From NCBI GenBank assembly GCA_950022655.1, contig OX465587.1, forward strand, positions 22,509,716 through 22,573,715: a stretch of DNA of 64,000 bases. Reading direction: 5' to 3'. The stretch is from Alentia gelatinosa. Its lineage: Eukaryota; Annelida; Polychaeta; Phyllodocida; Polynoidae. The notes below the pieces were generated by a model. That model was given only the letters and a program-made list of their open reading frames with translations, searched no databases and was not told where the DNA came from. The position numbers and the translations under genes are program-made. Shown one piece after another: positions 48,401 to 61,319 of the stretch (its first letter is position 1; the number at the start of each line of letters is the position of its first letter).

Positions 48401-49482
48401 GGTATAGATTTGTTTCACATTTCGAGTATAGTGATATCACTCAATACATCTAGAACATTTCTTTCCTCAGATTTACATATTTTAACGGCGTTCCAGTTGG
48501 CTAGTTCCTAATGACTGGAAATGGGAATTTTAGTTCCCTGACAAGAATCAATTTCCCCCCCCCCCCCCCCCCCCAAAAAAAAAAATCAAAATTAGAATTT
48601 TTAATTAACTTGAAAAAATAAGATTGTCCACGATTTCCCCCTGACGTGTTGCAACCCTCGTTGTGCTTATTTGTCCTGATTAGAGATTATTTGTTTTACT
48701 AGGTGGTTGGCTCTTCAGGAATCCCTTACACATGCTTCACAACCAGTTTTTACTGTGGTTGTCTCGCCTACAGGTTCGGTGTCCTCAAGAGAGCAGACAC
48801 TGTTACTGTGAGTATCTAGAAGTAAGAGACCAATACGATATATAAACTTTCGAGAATTGGGAAAAAGATCATATAAAGTTAGAGGATTATATCTCTGAAC
48901 TGTATTTGACAATGTTGTGGAATCCTCTCTCATCCATTAGAAAGGTGCTTCTAATTCATCAGGTGTCGCTACCACTGATATTGTCAGGAATATTCTCTGG
49001 TGAGAATAATTACTACAGGTAGATGTCACCACCAATACATCACCACAGGTGTGTTATCAAGAGATCTCACCAGCTCACTTGTTGTCCGTCGACTGAACCA
49101 CACCATTTTTCAATTGTAAATGGCCTCCACTATTGGGAGCGGCGACTCGATCGGGTCAAGATTCCATTTTCTCTCATACAACATAACACTCTCTCACCTG
49201 TTCAAACGCTAACAGAAAACTTTGTTATCAACTGGAAGATCAATATAATGCATAGGTTATATCAAGGAAATGTCGTTGTTCAAATCTCCATTGTAGTTGG
49301 TTATCCACTTCTGAACATCGTATATGCATTATTTCTGGTTTGCAATCTGATTTAGTCAGTTTCTGTTTTACTTTCAGTGTAAACATATTTTGGCTATTCG
49401 GCTTTCGGAAGCTTTGGAGAAAACACTCGAGCAGGCCATTTCAGACGAAGAGATGACTCTCGCCTTCAAGAATATAGACTAG
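45474..49482 (+). CDS. ZSWIM7: ZSWIM7/SWS1, SWIM-domain recombination factor
   Basis: Small nuclear SWIM zinc-finger protein that with SWSAP1 forms the metazoan Shu-type complex supporting RAD51 filaments in homologous recombination. Five exons join in phase: 45474-45537, 47662-47683, 48214-48316, 48703-48807, 49378-49482. Protein 132 aa (human about 140). The start gives MEHLIEELLSELK, matching the family N-terminus; exon 3 carries SALDLVDRQ and CPSGRQLFQ. SWIM ligands are C81-x-C83 and, from the next exon, C99-x-H101 (CKHILA). Exon 2 is a 22-base microexon (VTDEILS), needed to keep phase and match the family. The exon 3 donor (GTCCTG) is weak. A TTTTTCAG at about 45415 suggests an upstream 5' UTR exon. 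Intron 1 holds a LINE remnant. Confidence 0.94.
46340..47218 (+). mobile_element. 5'-truncated LINE, 3' end with poly(A)
   Basis: An open frame at 46351-46542 contains NNSFYYRAISRWNRL followed by SLKRFKLVLK, the pattern seen at the extreme C-terminus of non-LTR reverse transcriptases of the CR1/Jockey type. About 650 bases of 3' UTR follow, with a CTGAATAAA signal and a poly(A) run at about 47205-47218. It sits in ZSWIM7 intron 1 in the sense direction. The left edge is uncertain and I saw no target duplication. Confidence 0.65.
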
Positions 49483-49504
49483 ATCTTAAGTTTTTCTAAA
49501 TAAC

Positions 49505-49510
49505 AATAAA
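49505..49510 (+). terminator. Poly(A) signal of ZSWIM7
   Basis: AATAAA 23 bases after the ZSWIM7 stop codon, followed by a second AATAAAA-like motif. This implies a very short 3' UTR. Confidence 0.75.
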
Positions 49511-49529
49511 AAATCTAAAATAAAACAAG

Positions 49530-52054
49530 TATTTCTTTATGATTTTACAAATGGTAATATGCAAATAATCTATTGTTATGGAAGCGAGTTTCCTATAAAT
49601 CAATATATTACAACAGAGCCCCCTCATAAGACTTATTAAGTGGATGTTCTCCAACAGTAATTGTCCTTATGAGTACATTTGAATTTGTTACCGCTTAGCC
49701 ATGCCTAACGGTACACTTTTTGATCATGCTATCTCTAGGTCAAACACTTCATTCTAGCATGAATGTTATTCAATGCTTCAACACCTCGAGTGTGAAAGGG
49801 GTGTGATTGCAAGATTTGTTTTTGACAAGATATTGCTGGGACAATGTAGGGTGTTATAATATCGAGTATGGGGTGTCTAATTAATAATTATCTCAATTTT
49901 GACATAATTAGAGGTATATGATGGTCATGGATGGCAATGTGTTATTGAGCGATTTCGTGCAGTGTTCCTGTGTTATCTAAACCATAGCTGAAGTATTGAA
50001 TGATGAATGCGGTGTCAAGTAATATCTCAAATACAGAATACCGACATGACTACAATAGAGAGGATTGGGGTTGGGGTCGCTGTCTTATAGCTCCTCCCAT
50101 TTAGTCCTGAAAGCTTGTTTCTGATTGGACGGGTTAATTGGTCCATTTCTCTTGCCGTCCTGGGTCATGACACGGTTGCACGGATCTGGCTTTTAAGGGT
50201 TCTTCATTGTCCTGTGACTCGGATGAGATGTTGAAGGCGAGTTCCACTTGTGGGTTTTTAAAAAAAGCTTTTTAGGTTAAAAGATAGGAGACTGTCGGGA
50301 ATGTTATTAGTCTGAATAAAGGAATTTTTAAGTAAAAATTATTTTCCATATGTCCTCTCCCTTTTTGTGTGCCATTTTCGTTCCTCTCTCTTTTGTTTTG
50401 ATTATTTTGGTTGGCATCCGCGGTATGATGCAGTGTTTCTCACAGGTTTGAACTTGAATGTATCCCATGTTAGCCCCATTCAGACAGCTTATGTGACACA
50501 TACAACCAAAACATTTAAAAAAGGAGACGGGTAGGAACATCTGCATGTAGCTGCGAAAGACAAACTACATGTTATATGAAATGTAATCTTGATCTTTTAC
50601 TGTGACTTAATTATCATGTTGTATCAGACGAGTGAATATAAGCAAACGAATGATATCTGACTGGAATATCAAAAGCCTAATATACATCTTTATTAGCAAT
50701 CCATTATATATGGGATTCACAAGGATGGGGCCACGTAGAGATACAACTCTTTAATGTATATAAGACTATGTAAAAATAAACTATGTCCATCACTTCTCGG
50801 AATCTGCGCAAATATATCTTTCCTTCGACAATTCTGGTTAACAATACCTAAATGCTTCGTTTTGTATGTTTTCTCGAAATAAATGGCAGTACAACACTGA
50901 AAGGAACTGCATATCTATTCTGTCTGTTAGCTTCCATCAATCTTACGCCTACTCTCTTATCTCTCAGTCTTGATAACTTTCTTGAATCCAGTGTCTCACT
51001 CAGTAGAGTGAATATTTTCAATAACACGACAATACCTTTCATCAAACAATTTACATCTCTCTCTATAATGAAGTCAAGTGAAATAAACTTTTGTAAAAGG
51101 CTGGGCATATTTTTGTGAACACTGCAGCTTGACTTGCCGAGGTATACGGGCAGAGACACTGCTTCCAAAACAACCATATGAGACACCTTTAAGCACGGTC
51201 ATGGGTTGCGACATTCCACAGAGTCCAAACTTTCAGATCTTTTCATACAATCAACACTTACAGTGAAATATAATGACTGTTACTTCTTCACGACACTTCC
51301 ATGTGTAAGATTTTGAATGGACGACTACCTGTTCACATGTGAAACTTTGCATTTATTTTCGGAACATCTTTTTGGTTGCGATTTTCATCGTACCTCAAAA
51401 AAAATTGAGCAACGCTATTTTACCGAAACTTTGCATATAATTGGAGTTTAAGGTACCAGTTCTCTTGACCTTTAACTGAAACACCCGGCCCAGTTTTACG
51501 CCACTAAAATGTTCTAAAGAAAAGTCTATGGTCAACTTGAATCATTAACATTTGGAGAACAAAAAAAATTGGACCTGGACGCCTTCTGTCATCCCTGCCC
51601 CTTGAATATCTAAATACAAAGAATAAATCCGGTCATTTAACAAATACCTGCGCTATAACACATGCACACAAGTACAAGTTAAATCAAATATATTCACATG
51701 CATTCAGAATTTTTGTAAATACACACCAAAGTATGCACGGACAGACCAGAACATACTTGGACTTGAAAAAGGGTGTCAAAGTCCTTTATAAAAGAGAAGT
51801 CACCATGTACAAATGTTAACCTCATCGTATTCAACAATCATACAGTTCATACTTTCACAAGTACGCCAATCAAGCCACGTAGGCCGTGAATTCATCGGTG
51901 ATCACACTACTGTAACCTATGTCTCTACAAAATATCCGCAGTCTCTCTCTAGCACTTCTTGTTCATCCCACCCACATACACCGAGATCCACAACTCGCAT
52001 ACAAATGTCAGTCACACCTTCAATCACCCTCAGAAAAGACTGGCTTTCGGTAAA
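49530..52054. other. ZSWIM7-NCBP3 convergent intergenic region and NCBP3 3' UTR
   Basis: No separate gene is supported. The right part should be the NCBP3 3' UTR; minus-strand AATAAA candidates are at 51352-51357 and 50689-50694. At 50074-50090 the sequence GGGTCGCTGTCTTATAG repeats the terminus of the 10.9-kb foldback element. Confidence 0.5.
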
Positions 52055-55000
52055 TCACCACGCCTCAGCTCTTCGCGATTTTTTCAACTTGCTTCTCAAG
52101 TCTATCCCAGTGTTTTTGGACTCAGGTTTTAACCGCCAGTCTTTTCTGCTGTATTTCCCCCGGTCGTCATCCTCATCGTCCTCTTCCTCTTCCTCAGCTT
52201 CACTCCTATTCCCCCCTGCTTTCCCTTCATCCTCCCCCTCTTTCTCCTTCTCCTCCTCTTTCATTTTCAGTCTGTTCTCCTTATCGGCCACTGCCTTGAT
52301 GCGCTTTTTGAGGTCCACCACCTCCACTCCGAACTCCTCGACGGGGGCGGCCGAGCCGAACAGGTCGTCGTCCTCCTCCGGGGCGTCCAGGTCCTTGTAG
52401 CGGTCCTGGTCCCAGTCCGGGTTCTTATTGAACAGTTTCTGTTGCTCCTCGATGGCGCGCGGGTCGACGGGCAGGAGCAGCTCGTCTCGGTCCCGCCACA
52501 GGATGGGCTCGCGGCGCGGCGGGGCAGCGCGGCCCGTCTCCGGCGCGTCCCAGTCCCGCTCAAAGTCCTCCACCTCCGGCTCCGAGTCGTACCTCGACTC
52601 GAAGCGCGAGTCCCACCGCTCGTCGTCAGGCTGCTGGCGGCGGTTCAGCTGCAGGCGGCTTCTGATGTCACGCTGAGGCGCCGCCTCCATGTTTTTCGCG
52701 AGGAGACCTGCCGATTCGATTCGCCTCCTGTTTCAAAGGAATGCAATTGGTATTAGGATATGGACAGTACAGCGTAATTGAGTTGTTCTCGAAAATAGTG
52801 TCTCCGTAATAGTGATACACATGCACTTTGAAGTTTGATCCCAGGCATGAGCGCCAGGACAGAGAAAAATATTGCAAATCAGAAACTTAACTTTAAGGTA
52901 ACGTTGTCTGTGACAGTGCAATGTGAAAGCAGACAGGAAATGCCACCCTCCCAGGATAGGTAGGATCTGTTCTGATAATGCATGTCAACATTCTGAAGGA
53001 GAGTTAGTGGGGAATCTCCCGACTCCAGCAGTCACAGACTTGCCTTGTTCACAGCTTTGATTTTTGTATCATGAACCCGTATAGATTCAGACTCTTTTTT
53101 CCCCCTTAAAATAAGGGTAATAAATCTACTTTAAAAGCTTTAAAGGCAATCTTATACCCCCTTTTCACTGCATGTCTGTATTTCTGTTGGTTTGTAATAA
53201 CAATTTACATAGAGATCTGTTTTTAGGGTTTCCGGATTTTGCTAGTGTATCAAGTATTAATCTTGTTAAAGATAATTAGTGGATACAATCAGGATTCAGG
53301 TATTTTCTGGGGGTTTTCTAAACCTCAGTGGCATCTCTGATATATGTCTGAGAATATCTGAGTTTTCTCCGCTTACAACGCTGCAATTTGCATTTGGTCT
53401 CAAGCTGGGGCAGCACCAGCCCGTGGTGTTAAATTGTGTCGGGATCCCCGCATGGTAATATGCTCATCTTGTTTGTGGTCTACACGAATTTTTTTTATTT
53501 TGGTAAATTTAAGTTTATTGATATAATAGATTCATCGGTTACAGCGACGATCTTCCATCCATTTGTCCTTATCAACTAATACACAAGACACCAACATAAA
53601 CAGAGTGAGGTTTTATGGAGCTGAGTAAAGTAAAGTTTTTATACTTCGGCAAGTTAAAGACAAGCAATTCTACTGATACTACTAGAACTAATAATATTAC
53701 AGATCAATTCTCCTCAAACCTCACACTGAAGCAATAACGACTCAGACAGGACAATACTGCAGACAGGACTGGACGAACATTGTTTCAGATTTGATATATA
53801 ACTAGATAGCTGACACCCTGGAGACAGTTGGTGACTTACCTTTTGGTGCGGATCTCTTCCTCCACGTCGTCAGCATACATGCGCATCGTGGGTTTAGGTT
53901 TGGACGGAGCGATCAGCTCATCTATGTCAACGATCTCATCGCCACCCGATGAGCTCTGCTCCACATCGTCGTCATTCGGCCATCGCTGTACTGCAATCAA
54001 TACCACAGTAAACACATGAATACAGGCAACTTCATTTTCTCAGCTATTCAGGAATTACAATTCCCGTTATTGTTCAATGTGACATAAATAACGATGAGTG
54101 TTTATATGAATTGTAATAGCCAAACTCCTTATTCTGTGCGACTGGCGACTAATCGGGGTAAGTTAGATTCATACTTCATTGACTACAAGTGTCGATTATT
54201 TGAACGTGGCTGAAACACCTCTGCTGCAAGCCGATGACAAAAAAAAAAAAAAAAATTGACTACAAGTGTCTGCTTAGCTTCATCGATTTTCTCGAGTATA
54301 CCTTCCTCAAATGTAAGAAAAGTATGTCTGAAAAATTGATAAAGTACCGGATGGGGTGTGCCAACAACTAGGCAAACCCCGAATATTCTCGTTGTAAAAG
54401 TACTCTTACAATAGTATTTTGTTTGAGGTTTAACGTCCCAGGGGACCCTGATAGTATATAGGGGCTATCAATGATTACCCTTACAATAGCATTTTGGAAA
54501 AACTGCATACGTCGCAAATTCAACATAACATGATTCATACGTATCCATGATATGAACATAGCCAGGGAATAAGACTGAATGGCTATCCGTCATACACACT
54601 GCTTGAATCGTTGTCCAGACTTACATCTGTCCTTGACCCGCCTCTGCTTGAGTCGGTCAATCTGTGCGGCGCGGGTGTGCAGGTCAAACACCGTCTCCTG
54701 CGGGATCTGGCTGGCCGACATCTGAGAGTGCCGGCTACTGCGGGGCACGAGGCCGACGGCGATCAGGTCCTCGTCCTCGTCCGCTCCCGGGTCCGCCACC
54801 ACCCCCTCCCGGTCCATGTACGCTCCCCTCAGGTTCCGCTTCCTGCAAGCAAATCCTTATTTAATTTGTTTTTTAGGAACATTTTTATTCTGGAGTGGCT
54901 CACTACTAGGGTGCAAGGCAGCCCTGTTTTCAGAAAGCTCCATGGCCAGTATTTCAGGTAAGTTTTATTTTCACTATATATTAGCTGTACAATCATTCTT

Positions 55001-58000
55001 ACATAGATATTTGAGATCGTGAGATCAAATAGCAATTTGATGATGGCAGAGTTAGTTCTATCTAAAGCACGCCCTGGTGTCTTAAACCATCAGAGACTAA
55101 TATAATTACTGTCAGTGATAATACAACGCTATGAAGGATTGAAAAAATAGCCTCAACCGAAGCAAAGCTAGTGACCGAGGAAGCTGTAAATATAGTCCGT
55201 ACTTAAATGGAGTTTCTTTATTCTCAAATTCTTGTATTTCTTTGTTTACCAACGTTAGGGACCCGTGAGACCAATAACTGCACGACAGTGAACTATTGAT
55301 TAGACTGTATGATCTAGCTCCACTATATGTAGTTGAAACCATGGTCGGCCCTCCAGACGGGCAACAAACAAAGAAAAAAAGGGGGAAAAAAACACCAAAC
55401 AAACCCTATTTACATATTAGGCCCATACAACATAAGATCACACTACTCTTATAAAGTTCGCGACAGTACCTAGCTTCTGTACTTCTTCGGAAAACACATC
55501 CCATGATTTATCACCACAGAGTATGGGTGACCTCTCATATTTTCAGAAAAAAAAAACCCAGCCCAGAGCCTTGTGAAAATCAATTATTGGGAAACCCGTT
55601 AAACTAAGATAGTGTATGTAGGTCCGTGATAAAATATACAATGATGTCTCTTTTGAAGATTTCTTAACGCTTAAAAAGAAGGTAAAATATCTTGGTACTT
55701 ACCTACTTTCCCCTAGAAGTCCAGTAATACCTGCCGATAGGTGAGAGTGCATTCAGTAAAGTAATGCTAAATTCAAACAATTTCTATCAGCCGTGTTTTA
55801 AAAGAACTAGAGTAGTCCTATTCTTACGCCACCAAACAAAATATTACACCGGAATGTCTATTTTCAATACCTTTTTTAAATACATATAACAAACCAAGAA
55901 ATTGAATATGTTTATCAATTCTGTATTATTATTTCTTAGTTCATGATTTATTTGAAATGGGAAGTTTACTTAAAAAATAGAACTGCATTTGTTCTATATC
56001 AAAACTATGAAGCATGATACCGGAAATGAGAATGTACAAAATCTGCCAGCACCCATACATACTTCGTTTCTCAGCCTTGACTATTTTCTTGTCGGCTGCA
56101 AATGAAATAAATTATCAATGTAACAATGCACGAATTCATCCCCTTTGAAGAGATTGACTAGCAATGAGAGAAGTCCATTATATTACAAACTACAACAATT
56201 CTTTCCTAAATACAATTGTATGTTGTTACACATGCTTATAAATTCACTGAATGAGATTGACAAGCTGTCGATAGAAGACCCATATCGAAATTTTCCTTTT
56301 TGCCCTGAATGGTTACTGAAAGTACAAGTCATACTTGGATGATACCTATGCTGACATTATCACTTCTCTAGGCTGTCAGTACTACCTGGTGAACAGCAGC
56401 GGATAGATGGCGAAATGTTGTGTCATATTGTGGACAGGGATTGTGGAGGGAAGCATCTTGACATTCATTGGCAGAGGAACGATCAAGATATAGGTTGTCT
56501 AGTTCATGGTATTTCAGAGCTCTAGGGTGTAAATCACCGTTCAAAAACTTTTTACTTTTTACCTTTAATGCTTTTTACTACAAATTTTCTGGTGTTTCAC
56601 ATGGCAGTATTGTCAGGGTACAATCATGGGACAAAAATTCCAAGGTCTTCGATTTGTCAGGGAACTTTGCAATTTGTCAGGGAAAAGTAGTTAGAAAAAT
56701 TGTCAGGGAATATAGACTCAGGGAAGAATAGATTGTACCAGACTTACACTTTTAAGAAGTTACAAATTCCGAATCTGTGTGTACTAAATAACATATACCA
56801 GATGTTTCGTACATATGAGGTGGTGCTGTGATCCAGTACCATCACCTCGGCTACGTAAGTTGGCAAGAAAGGTTTATATCAGTTTGATATATGACACTGT
56901 GAAAGACTGATCCTAAAATCACAAAATAAATAGATTGAAAGGAAGGCTTTCAAGTCGCCTAAAAAAAGCTATTCTGATTCCATTCATAAAGGAAAATTAA
57001 ACTTGACAGAAAAGTCTTGGGAATTTCAAATGCCAATGGAATTTGATATCCCTAGTGTGTGGCAATTCTGCATAATGTGAAGGTTAAATATATAAGATTT
57101 AGCACTTAACAAGCCTTATCTAAAACAAAAGAGTTCAAAGACAATTTTACCTTTCGTCGCAAACCGAAGGAAAATATTTTGGCCTTTTTGGGCAGGTTTT
57201 CCTCTTCGCCATTTGCCCGGGGGTAATGACGACTCTGTGTCTAAGCTCTCCTCAGATTCATCAGAACTGGATGATTCAGACTGTACGTCCTGCAATTGAT
57301 AAAATCAGAAAGGCACATACTCCATTAAGATCATGTTATCTGAGCTATATGAATGACTTTTTATAATACAGGTTTCTGGTACATTGAGGTGCAAGTTGAA
57401 TTATAGAAATAGATGGTACTCTATTCATTTGAGATAACAATATGTGGGCATCACGATATGGTATTTCTACGACAAAACTTCAGGGAAAAATTGAGTTTAC
57501 TTCTTAATGATTATATGGTTTTATTTTCGCGATAGCCAGCTCCACATTTAGCCTAATGTATTAGGAAAGCCTTCGACTAACAATTATTTTTTACAAGCAA
57601 ATAATTCTATTGTTAATGTTAGTAGTTTAACGTCCAATTTATTCAAGTAGACCTACTTATATGAAACTACTAAACGCTGTATGACTTACCATTTTTTCTT
57701 CATCTTTCAATTCCCCCTCCTCTTCCTCGTCTTCCATTGGACTGTCCTTTTCTTCTTTTTCTGTCTCTTTGGGTTTTTTCGGCTCAGCTTCATCATCAGT
57801 AGACATCAGATCTAGCTCGTCGTCATCAGACTCGTCAGAAACCGTTGACCGTTTTTGTTCTTTCGCTGTCAATTTTAAATTGAAAAAATATAATAAGTAT
57901 CTAGATACCACTCCCAACAAATGGAAAGCAAATCAACCAGAGTTTACCATTTTTTTCTAGGAAATCTTTGATGGTGCCCCTATTTCATGAATTGGCCAGT

Positions 58001-61000
58001 GCATAGACATATATATGTGAACCTCGGCTTTTCACTCAATACCTTGTGTTTCTCCCCCTACTGCTTTACCATTAGGATATATATGTGATGTGCATGACAT
58101 GCCTTGTACACAAGTCGCTATAGCTTTACCAAAAAGATGGTTCCATGCCTAACCCAAAGACTGTGCAACTCACTATGTTTCATTCACACTAACCTGCTCA
58201 CCCTCCAACCCGCCTGGCCACCAATCTCCTCACTTACCAACCTGCCCACCGACTACAGACAAGGCCACTAGCCAATATGCTCACCCACGAACCTACTAAA
58301 CAAGCCTCCCACCGACCTACACACCCAGCAACCCACCGACCCAAATGGTGCAAGAGCAAAGTCTCGTACAAAAGTAAACTCACGTTTGGTATCTGCCTTG
58401 CCAGTATTTTTTTCCGTGGCTGATTTTTTCCCACCTGGCGTTTTTATTTTCTCCTTCTTCATACGTGCTTTCTTTGTGGAGATTACGGACATGCCAATAA
58501 TGGCCCTTGCAGCAGACGGCTTGTCAGACCAATAGACGTTACCTGAAATCAACACAATCACGCCGGTCAAGTTGGCATTATATTTAATACTACATAAACA
58601 TTTACATGTCTATATGTTAACTATATACCCATGCCGTATATATAATAAATATGCCCCGTTTTTCCATATAACGTAAAAATACCGTACGGAACAGTATTTT
58701 TACAATACTATATATATAAAATGATTATAGAATTACTTCTTTAAAAAAACCCACATGAATTCCACATGCCTTCTTGTCACATGATACTGCAACACACAAA
58801 AGAACGATATATATGCTTACATGAGCTATCGTCGATCCACTCTACAGATTCCGGGTTGAAGTCTTTAAAGTAGGCTTTTATGTCTGTAGTATTCATGTCA
58901 TCCACACCCCGTACATGCACCGTGTCCAGGCGCACTCCACGAGCCGAACGCTCCGCCTTGACGTCTGCATCAGTAATACCCAGGCTGAAGTGACAACAAC
59001 GGAGGAGTTGTATGAACACACTATATTGATCAGGAAGACATCCACCTGAACCACAAATGACAGCTGACATGACTTGTATTAGCTTCAGACCGCTGACTGG
59101 ACTGCGGCATCCAGTAATTGAATAGCCAGACTATATTGATAGCAACTATATAAATCGCAATTAGATCTTAGTTATATAGTAGAAATATGATACAGAATAA
59201 AAAAAAAAATGGATTATCAGTTTTGGACCTTTGGTTAATATGCTTTTAAGTTCTGCCTCTACTCCCAGTTTTACCTGAGATAATGAAGGTTGAAGGTCTG
59301 TATTGGGGGATGTTTGTGTGACAGTGGAGTGCACACCCTGTATGGGCCTGACTAAGGCTAGACCTTCGAGGGGCACGGACCAGCTTTTAATAGCCCAGGC
59401 CGGTCATGCCAACAGGCCGAAGAAAATATCCTCAAAATCTACCATCTAGTGAGAGAGAAGCCATAACATATTGTCCCAGGTCATCACCTTGAGATCATGG
59501 GAAATCATAGCATTCTATCAAATATCTTAGCATAGTGTGCGTAGCGTGGCGGATATGTAGCATAGTGTGCTGTATTCCGCCTCACCCTTACCAGACATCA
59601 TATCACTTGATCTTATTTACTCTTGATCCCTCTAGTTCTTTTCTCCAAAAAAGCAGTCACGATAGTTTGCTGTATTCCGCCTCACCCTTACCAGACATCA
59701 TATCACTTGATCTTATTTACTCTTGATCATTCTAGTTCTTTTCTCTATAAATCTAAGGTAACTGCAGAAGTAACTCAAGTTGAACCAAAGATAGAGAGCT
59801 ATGGACATTATGCTGCTTAAAGCCGATATTAGATAGAGCTATTGATAAGATAACGTGAAGAAAATCGAGCAGCGCCTCGTTCTAAATTCGTTTCTGACAG
59901 GGTTAGAGGTATTAGTGCCATGTCTCATTAAATCTGGTTTTAAATTTACACGCACAACTTTAAGTTTTGAGACAAACCTAGAAGACAAGATAAAAATACA
60001 TCTATATCGGTATAAATTACATGCTAATCAATTATCCCATGAAAGAAGGGAATAAGAAACGCACTCCTCATAGAGTTGCTTTTGTTCCTTTTCTTTGACT
60101 GGTTCTGGTGGATCCTTAGCTTTGGCTGCAAATCGAATTTCGCTGTCATCTGTCTTGTCATCTCGTTTCTGAAAAAGAAGACACATGTTTAACAAATCAG
60201 TAGCACAAGTATACACTAATAAGTATAGTACTCATAAGCATAATTCTGTTTAAATATGGGATATGTATCATGTTATAAACTGACCGAGAAGCTTTGACTG
60301 GCTGGCGTGAATGTAACTTTGTAAGGCAGGTAGTTTATCTGATCTTATCTTTCCCTTTGATAACTTATATTTGGAATGTTGGATAATAAATACAATATCA
60401 CCATATCAAGAAACGTCACGAGCTTAAGTCTCAGTTTATTTATGTCACATATTTTGTTGGCTCTGTAATTTCACGAGTCAAAGGCGAGTGACATTACGGA
60501 GCCAACAAAATGAGTAACATAAATGAACTCAAACTCAAATTTGGGGGTAGGATAATGATTTTATCTGCATCATGTGCATGGTCGTATTTGACACTACGCA
60601 ATAACCTCACTTTCGCTCGGATACTACTACGTGTCAAGTACGCGGAGAATACGAGCATGCAGATCAAAACCATGGTTATCTTATTTGATAGATCTTGAAC
60701 TAAGTGTAAGCTGCTGAGCTACTACAAACGAGCCTCAGAGTCTGAGGGATGTTTCGAAAAACCTCTTGTCGGAGTAACGCAGCCATCCCTTCTCTGTCGA
60801 GGAATCTAATAAATACCATGCGACAAGACAAAGCATAACCGTACTACTGAACTATCATACCATTGAAGGAAAATAGGTATAAAACACCATATACCCTACC
60901 TGTTTTCGGCTTATCTTCCCCGACTCGCGGAAAGGTGAACTGGAAGACAGGGGTCTCTCCCTCCTGGCACAGGCACGAGCAGTTACTTTAGCAACAGCGG

Positions 61001-61181
61001 CAAGTTTACACCGGTCCTCCTCCTCTGATTCCACGTTTCCCTCCAACGAACTATCTTCATCGATATTTGTATCAATGATGACTTCATCTTCATCGTTCTC
61101 ACTAACCTCTACGTCGCTATTTGCATCAACGTTGTCAATGCATATTTTTAAGTTTGGCCTATCCTTGTTAGCGGACGCCAT
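52055..61181 (-). CDS. NCBP3: Nuclear cap-binding protein subunit 3
   Basis: mRNA cap-associated protein that works with NCBP1 in RNA processing and export. Eleven coding exons join in phase: 60900-61181, 60065-60168, 58821-58984, 58384-58542, 57690-57865, 57151-57289, 56063-56095, 55703-55730, 54625-54842, 53840-53990, 52055-52727. Protein 708 aa (human about 620). Exon 1 is acidic. Exons 3-4 form the RRM-like core (GVRLDTVHVRGVDDM, VEWIDDSSCNVYW), with WIDD at the position of the vertebrate WLDD motif. Acidic linkers follow, then NIFLRFATK, MRMYADDVEEEI and DIRSRLQLNR; the tail is charged. Exons 7 and 8 are only 33 and 28 bases. The Tyr/Asn/Gly-rich YGNPNYGG segment I remember from vertebrates is not found between them. 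It is divergent from the gene at 61320. Confidence 0.92.
54194..54254 (+). mobile_element. 61-bp retroposed fragment with poly(A) and 16-bp target duplication
   Basis: About 45 bases (ending CTGCTGCAAGCCGATGAC) followed by a run of 16 A, bounded by perfect copies of ATTGACTACAAGTGTC at 54178-54193 and 54255-54270. This is the signature of target-primed reverse transcription of a very short 3' piece of a LINE, SINE or RNA. It lies in NCBP3 intron 9. Confidence 0.85.
59568..59745. repeat. Tandem duplication, period 100, in NCBP3 intron 2
   Basis: Two near-identical copies of a segment starting TGCTGTATTCCGCCTCACCC begin at 59568 and 59668. This is a simple local duplication. Confidence 0.9.
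60427..60533. repeat. Hairpin element in NCBP3 intron 1
   Basis: Arms of about 45 bases with core TTTTGTTGGCTC and complement, mismatched at several sites, around a short loop (CGAGTCAAAGGCGAG). Probably an old palindromic MITE. Confidence 0.7.
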
Positions 61182-61319
61182 TTTGGACGCCAGTGTCGGC
61201 GCATCGATCTAAACATGTTTTCATTGGTCGAAAACGACACCATGCGCCCTCTATAGTCGATACAGGTACTAGTGCTAGTGAATAATGCTCCATTTACCCG
61301 CCAGATGTCACTGCCAAAT
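61182..61319. promoter_or_regulatory. Bidirectional promoter between NCBP3 and the membrane-protein gene
   Basis: The two start codons are only 138 bases apart and diverge. An inverted CCAAT box (ATTGG) is near 61224. No TATA box is seen, consistent with housekeeping genes sharing a compact promoter. Confidence 0.6.

Noticed and set aside
51813..52756. Plus-strand frames of 100-195 codons
   Set aside because: Antisense to the last NCBP3 exon, whose minus-strand frame has family motifs and correct splice phase.
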